Assembly (NCBI RefSeq): GCF_014230085.1
Contig: NZ_JACHVB010000021.1
Location: 1-64,000 of the forward strand
Source: Ruficoccus amylovorans
Lineage (GTDB): Bacteria; Verrucomicrobiota; Verrucomicrobiia; Opitutales; Cerasicoccaceae
Reading direction: 5' to 3'
Length of the DNA stretch: 64,000 bases
Below are positions 60,021 through 64,000 of the stretch, piece after piece; within the stretch, counting starts at the first letter, position 1; each line of letters opens with the position of its first letter. The position numbers were made by a program, and so were the translations under genes. Below the pieces are notes generated by a model that saw only the letters and a list, made by a program, of their open reading frames with translations, had not been told where the DNA came from and searched no databases.

Positions 60021-61493
60021 ATGAAGATACGAGTGCTTTTGAAACGGTGCTTATTGATCGGCGTAAGCCTTTCACTTGGGGCCGGATGGTTTGCCCGGGC
60101 GGCGGATTATCCAAGTGCCTACGACTTGCGCAGCCACGGGCTGCTTACGGCGGTCAAAAACCAGCAGGACCTTGGGGATTGCTGGGCCTTTGCCTCAACG
60201 ACAGCTTTCGAGGGCTCTCTGCTCAAGCGCGGGCTTATGAGTGGTCCGACGGATCCGAGCGGTCATCTTTCTCCCTGGCACCTTGCGACGCGCAGTGGCA
60301 CCGAGCCCTCGCTCACCCCTCAGATGGAAGACGGCCACCTCAGCTATGAAAACTGGGGGGCGAACTTCTATCACTCGATTGGCTATTATACGCGAGGGAG
60401 GGGAGCGTGGGATTCGCCGACGCCGGACTCGACCATCCCGCAGTTAGGGGGCGGACCGGTTCTGACGAGCAGCAATAGCCTTAACGCTTATCCCTCAGCC
60501 GCCGCGGAGGCTTATGAGGACTTGAGTCCGTATGTCCCGCCGGCGGATCAGCCCACGGCCTTTGGCGTGAAGCAGGCCGTCTTTATTAACCAGGGGCAGC
60601 ACAGTGCCAGCACGCAAATCAACCGGATCAAGGACGGGCTTTTGACCTTTGGCGCGCTCGGCACGGCGATTTACATGGACCAGTCGATTATTAACAAGAC
60701 CGACTGGACATACATTTATACCGGTTCGGAATCGACCGACCATGATGTTGCGATCGTGGGATGGGATGACAGTAAAGTCGTCAGCGGGGCCAGCAGCACA
60801 GGTGCCTGGCTCATTCAGAACTCGTGGGGATCGGACTGGGGCGATGGCGGATACTTCTGGATTTCCTACGAAGATGCGCACGCCGGGAAAAGCTCGACCA
60901 TGGCGATCGAAGCCATGTCGATGGAGAACTACAGCCAGACGGTTTTACAAAACCAGTATTTTTACGCCGACAATTACCTTCAGATTGAGGAGCTTTCAAC
61001 CATGTCGGCGGCGGCGATTCTCACGGTTGCTGAAGCCGGCATGCTGGACGCGATCGGGATCATAACCGGGGCGGAGAACATGACGGTCCGTGTCAGCATT
61101 TATACGAGCTGGGACGACGTTACCAATGCGCCGGAGGATCTGCTGATCACGACGACGGATACGCTGGAGTTGATCGGCTACCACCTGATCGAATTATCCG
61201 AGGAACTGGCCTATGAGGCCGGAGATGAAATCGTCGTGATTGTCGAATACGACTCGGACAGCATTTATTACGATGCCAAGAGTGAAGTAAACGCCGGGGT
61301 GAGCTATTACTACGACGGCAGCGAGTGGGTGGATCTGGCTTCGGAAAATACGCCCGGGACATTTTTTGCGAAGGGCCTGATGCTGGTGCCCGAGCCTGCG
61401 CACTGGGCCGCACTGGCGGGTTTGATTGTGCTCGGGGTTCTCGTTTGGCGTAAGCGCGATTCGCGGGTACGGCTTGCGGGCGTCGAGGGATAG
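60021..61493 (+). CDS. secreted papain-family (C1A) peptidase with PEP-CTERM sorting signal
   Basis: 490 residues. Signal peptide (CLLIGVSLSLGAGWFARA). Papain motifs: Gln49-x-x-x-x-Cys54 in NQQDLGDCWAFAS, His241 in TDHDVAIVGWDD, Asn267 in WLIQNSWGSDWG. A beta-rich domain follows (MTVRVSIYTSWDDVTNAPED, lectin-like). The C-terminus is a PEP-CTERM signal: VPEPAHWAALAGLIVLGVLVWRKRDSR. This marks it for exosortase processing, though no exosortase gene is in the window. Confidence 0.9.
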   Translation: MKIRVLLKRCLLIGVSLSLGAGWFARAADYPSAYDLRSHGLLTAVKNQQDLGDCWAFASTTAFEGSLLKRGLMSGPTDPSGHLSPWHLATRSGTEPSLTPQMEDGHLSYENWGANFYHSIGYYTRGRGAWDSPTPDSTIPQLGGGPVLTSSNSLNAYPSAAAEAYEDLSPYVPPADQPTAFGVKQAVFINQGQHSASTQINRIKDGLLTFGALGTAIYMDQSIINKTDWTYIYTGSESTDHDVAIVGWDDSKVVSGASSTGAWLIQNSWGSDWGDGGYFWISYEDAHAGKSSTMAIEAMSMENYSQTVLQNQYFYADNYLQIEELSTMSAAAILTVAEAGMLDAIGIITGAENMTVRVSIYTSWDDVTNAPEDLLITTTDTLELIGYHLIELSEELAYEAGDEIVVIVEYDSDSIYYDAKSEVNAGVSYYYDGSEWVDLASENTPGTFFAKGLMLVPEPAHWAALAGLIVLGVLVWRKRDSRVRLAGVEG

Positions 61494-61506
61494 GGTAGTG
61501 TGCGGC

Positions 61507-62364
61507 ATGGACAACCTGACCGTGCGCCCGATGCGGCGTGAAGAACTGGACATCGCCGTGGAGTGGGCCGCCCGCGAGGGGTGGAATCCGGGGCTGCGCG
61601 ATGCGGAGGCTTTCTGGGCCGCCGACCCGAAGGGTTTCTTCGTGGCTGAGGCCGCGGGCCGGATGGTCGGAACGGGGTCGATGGTTTCGTATGGCGGGGA
61701 CTTCGGCTTCATTGGATTTTTCATTGTCGAACCGGATTACCGGCACGCGGGGATCGGTTTCCCTCATCTGGGCAACGCGCTGCTGGCGCAGGCGGGCGAA
61801 CGCCTCAAGCCCGGCGCTCCGGTCGGGATCGATGGCGTGTTTGCCGCACAGCAAGCCTATGCCCGCTACGGTTTTGTCTTTTCCCACCGCAACCTGAGGA
61901 TGGCGGGCACCGGGCGCTCGTCGCCTCCTGCCGGGTGTCTGAGCGAGCTTTCGCGCGTTCCTTTCAGTGAAGTCGAAGCCTGCGACAAGCGGCACTTCGG
62001 CTACGCCCGGCGGGCCTTCCTCGAACGCTGGATCGAGCCGGAGGGTGGGCTGGCGCTTGGGGCGGTCCACCAGGGCGAACTTCGCGGCTATGGCGTGGTG
62101 CGTCCTTGCCGGGAGGGCTACAAGATCGGGCCTCTTTTCGCTGACGATGCGGATGCGGCGGAGGATTTGTACTGCGCGCTCAGTGACCGGGCCTGCGGAA
62201 AACCCGTCTATCTGGATATACCTGAAAACAATCCCGCCGCCCGCGCGCTGGCGGAACGCCACGGCCTGCGCGAAATTTTCGGCTGCACCCGCATGTATTA
62301 CGGACGCGCGCCGGAGCTTCCGTGGGAGAATATTTACGGCGTGACCAGTTTCGAGCTGGGGTGA
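61507..62364 (+). CDS. GNAT-family acetyltransferase
   Basis: 285 residues from MDNLTVRPMRREELDIAVEWAAREGWNPGL. AcCoA-binding strand/loop FIGFFIVEPDYRHAGIGFPHLGNALLAQAG (R/Q-x-x-G-x-G/A variant). The C-terminal half resembles the second domain of YitH-like (Acetyltransf_18) proteins. Substrate unknown. It begins 13 bases after the peptidase gene. Confidence 0.87.
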   Translation: MDNLTVRPMRREELDIAVEWAAREGWNPGLRDAEAFWAADPKGFFVAEAAGRMVGTGSMVSYGGDFGFIGFFIVEPDYRHAGIGFPHLGNALLAQAGERLKPGAPVGIDGVFAAQQAYARYGFVFSHRNLRMAGTGRSSPPAGCLSELSRVPFSEVEACDKRHFGYARRAFLERWIEPEGGLALGAVHQGELRGYGVVRPCREGYKIGPLFADDADAAEDLYCALSDRACGKPVYLDIPENNPAARALAERHGLREIFGCTRMYYGRAPELPWENIYGVTSFELG

Positions 62365-62392
62365 GCGGCGTGCCGCTTGGTGTTGCGGGCGT

Positions 62393-63712
62393 TCAGGCTT
62401 GCGGGGCTGCGGGCGGGGCGTACTTCCTGCGTCCGGCTACGGCGAGGAAACCCGCGCCGAAGAAAAACAGAACTGAAATCATGCCCATGCCGATGCGGGT
62501 GCTCAGAACCGGGTGCTCGGGGTTGTTGAACAGCAGGGCCGAGAGCCCCATCAGCGCCGGGCCGAGGATGGCCGCGCTTTTGCCGATCATCGAATAGAAG
62601 CCGAAGTAGGCGACCGTCTTTTCCGGTGGCACGATACTGGTGAAATAGCTCCGGCTGAGCGCCTGGATGCCTCCCTGGCACAGCCCGATGAGCGTGGCCA
62701 GGATGTAGATCTCCGAAACCTCCATCCCGAAGATGACCGTCGGGGCGGTGTCCATGAATGCTCCGTAAAAGCTCACCACGAGGTAAACCAGGATGGCGAC
62801 GAAGATCATCTTGCGCGGGCCGATCTTCTGTCCGAGCAGTCCGAAGAGCACCGCGCACGGGACGCCGGCCACCTGCACGCAGAAGAAGGCCGTGATGATT
62901 TGCTGCTCGGTGAAACCGATGGTGCTGCCGTAGTTGGAAGCGGTCGTGATGATCGTGTTCACTCCATCGATGTAGAACTGGTACGCGATCAGGAACCACA
63001 GGATGTTGCGCTGGCGGATGATCGCCTTGAGCGTTACCCAGGCTTCGACCAGACCGAGCCTGGCCGTGCGGGCGAGTGAGTGCGGATTGTGACGAGGCTC
63101 CTCGTGAAAGCGCAGGACCAGCGGCAGGGTGAAGATCGCCCACCACGCCGCCGCCAGCACGAAGAGGAAGCGGCTGGCGTCGAGCTTTGAGCCGAAGCCC
63201 AGCGGCTCGTAGTAAGTCGTCGCCAGAAACGTAATCAGCAGCAGTAGAAAGCCCGCCGCGTAGCCGAAGGAAAAACCCAGCCCGCTGATCGTGTGCCGGT
63301 TCTGCGCGGTGGAGACGCGCTCCAGCATGGAGTCGAAAAAGATGTTTGCGCTGTAAAAACAGACCGTGCCCACGATATAGACGAGGGTGGCGCTCAGGTA
63401 ATCGCCCTCGTCCACCAGATACATGGCCGCGCAGGCCACCATCCCGACCGTGGCGAAGCGCAGGAGTAGTTTCTTGCGGATACCGCCCAACTCGGCGATG
63501 CTGCCGAGAATCGGCGCGAGCACGAAGACGCAAAAGCTCGCGACGCCGACCGTGAGCGTGAACCAGAAAGTCTGGTCGCTATCGCTCAGGCCGCTGCCCC
63601 AGTAGGTCTTGTACAGGCGGGGGAAAATCAGCGCCAGCCCGATCATGGCATAGCCGGTATTGGCCCAGTCGTACAGCGCCCAGGCCAGTGCGCCCTTGGG
63701 GAGCTTGCTCAT
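62393..63712 (-). CDS. UMF1-type (Atg22-like) MFS transporter
   Basis: 439 residues, twelve membrane helices. The start LPKGALAWALYDWANTGYAM is the UMF1 signature, with FAPILG-like VLAPILGSIAELGGIRKKLL and SYFTSIVPPEKTVAYFGFYSMIGKSAAILGP. The substrate is not known (amino-acid export is known for the yeast relative). Its ATG overlaps the TGA of the ion-channel gene, so the two are co-translated. Confidence 0.9.
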   Translation of the reverse strand: MSKLPKGALAWALYDWANTGYAMIGLALIFPRLYKTYWGSGLSDSDQTFWFTLTVGVASFCVFVLAPILGSIAELGGIRKKLLLRFATVGMVACAAMYLVDEGDYLSATLVYIVGTVCFYSANIFFDSMLERVSTAQNRHTISGLGFSFGYAAGFLLLLITFLATTYYEPLGFGSKLDASRFLFVLAAAWWAIFTLPLVLRFHEEPRHNPHSLARTARLGLVEAWVTLKAIIRQRNILWFLIAYQFYIDGVNTIITTASNYGSTIGFTEQQIITAFFCVQVAGVPCAVLFGLLGQKIGPRKMIFVAILVYLVVSFYGAFMDTAPTVIFGMEVSEIYILATLIGLCQGGIQALSRSYFTSIVPPEKTVAYFGFYSMIGKSAAILGPALMGLSALLFNNPEHPVLSTRIGMGMISVLFFFGAGFLAVAGRRKYAPPAAPQA

Positions 63713-64000
63713 ACCGACTCGGAGTGGGAAGTGTCAGGAGCGGGTTTAGCCGGGGAGGGGGCAGGACGCTTGCTGATCGTGTGGAGCTTTTCCATCCGCG
63801 AGGGAAGCACATTGCGCAGGGGAGAGATGGAAATGATTTTTCCGATGATGACCGCCACGTAGAGCTGTCCCGTAATCGCCTCCAGTACGGCAAAAACCCG
63901 GCCGGGTGTAGTGATTGGAACTATGTCACCGTACCCAAGTGTCGTGAGGGTGACAAAGCTGAAGTAAAAGAAATCCCTGTTGCCGATGACGGCCTGGTCG
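63709..64000 (-). CDS. two-helix (Ion_trans_2) potassium channel, partial
   Basis: The last 96 codons of a gene that continues beyond the window edge. The visible part holds the selectivity filter TLTTLGYGDIVP and the inner pore helix GRVFAVLEAITGQLYVAVIIGKII, then a basic C-terminal tail. It would conduct K+. The overlap ATGA with the MFS gene shows it is transcribed first. The stop is at 63709-63711. Confidence 0.88.
   Translation of the reverse strand, partial: DQAVIGNRDFFYFSFVTLTTLGYGDIVPITTPGRVFAVLEAITGQLYVAVIIGKIISISPLRNVLPSRMEKLHTISKRPAPSPAKPAPDTSHSESV

Overview
The window is high-GC chromosomal DNA with about 65 genes. It looks like a member of the Verrucomicrobiota, most likely an aquatic or marine Opitutia/Puniceicoccales-type bacterium. 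That placement is inferred from the gene set: a PEP-CTERM sorting signal on a secreted peptidase, an operon of five prepilin-like proteins resembling Verrucomicrobia pseudopilin cassettes, a GGDD-type diphosphate-dependent phosphofructokinase, a SMUG1-type uracil glycosylase, and ZnuABC, FeoAB and PstSCAB transport systems. No rRNA, tRNA or CRISPR was found.

Layout. 1-849 is a complete IS5-family element that ends exactly in the stop codon of a yihY-like gene. 2.4-5.4 kb holds a GYF-domain membrane protein, aat, a TPR protein and accA. 5.5-9.4 kb holds a PhnP-like metallo-hydrolase and a zinc operon (Fur-family regulator, znuA, znuC, znuB) with a palindromic operator candidate. 9.9-17.5 kb holds sixA, a possible small RNA, pdxH, and the pstSCAB phosphate operon with a Pho-box candidate, then a secreted amidase. 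17.6-22.1 kb holds SMUG1, the zinc-free L36/L31 ribosomal paralogs, thiD and comEC. 22.4-29 kb holds an orphan ECF sigma factor and a secreted beta-propeller/S55-peptidase pair. 29-40.4 kb is central metabolism and housekeeping: pfp, gltS, argG, rsmI-ppx, pgi with two envelope proteins, and rho. 40.7-44.3 kb is the pseudopilin operon, followed by menA. 45.6-48.2 kb is feoA-feoB plus a Cys-rich membrane protein. 49.0-55.0 kb is a compact acyl-assembly cluster (carrier protein, SDR, NeuD-like transferase, KAS III, VOC protein, second carrier protein, FkbH-type HAD protein), followed by a lysA-like decarboxylase. 56.6-64 kb holds a beta-helix protein, a cystathionine-gamma-synthase-like enzyme, a PEP-CTERM papain-like peptidase, a GNAT protein, a UMF1-type MFS transporter and a truncated potassium-channel gene.

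Working together. Zinc is a recurrent theme (Znu uptake, a Fur-family regulator, zinc-free ribosomal proteins), as are phosphate (Pst, Ppx) and iron (Feo). The most unusual content lies between genes. One family of hairpin-array elements starts inside or at the 3' end of two unrelated genes and keeps its stems through compensatory changes. A second palindromic element sits 21-23 bases after two other genes in the same relative orientation. There are also several families of short dispersed repeats and a 103-bp MITE-like insertion upstream of the FkbH gene. The 49-55 kb acyl cluster is the best candidate for an undescribed biosynthetic pathway.
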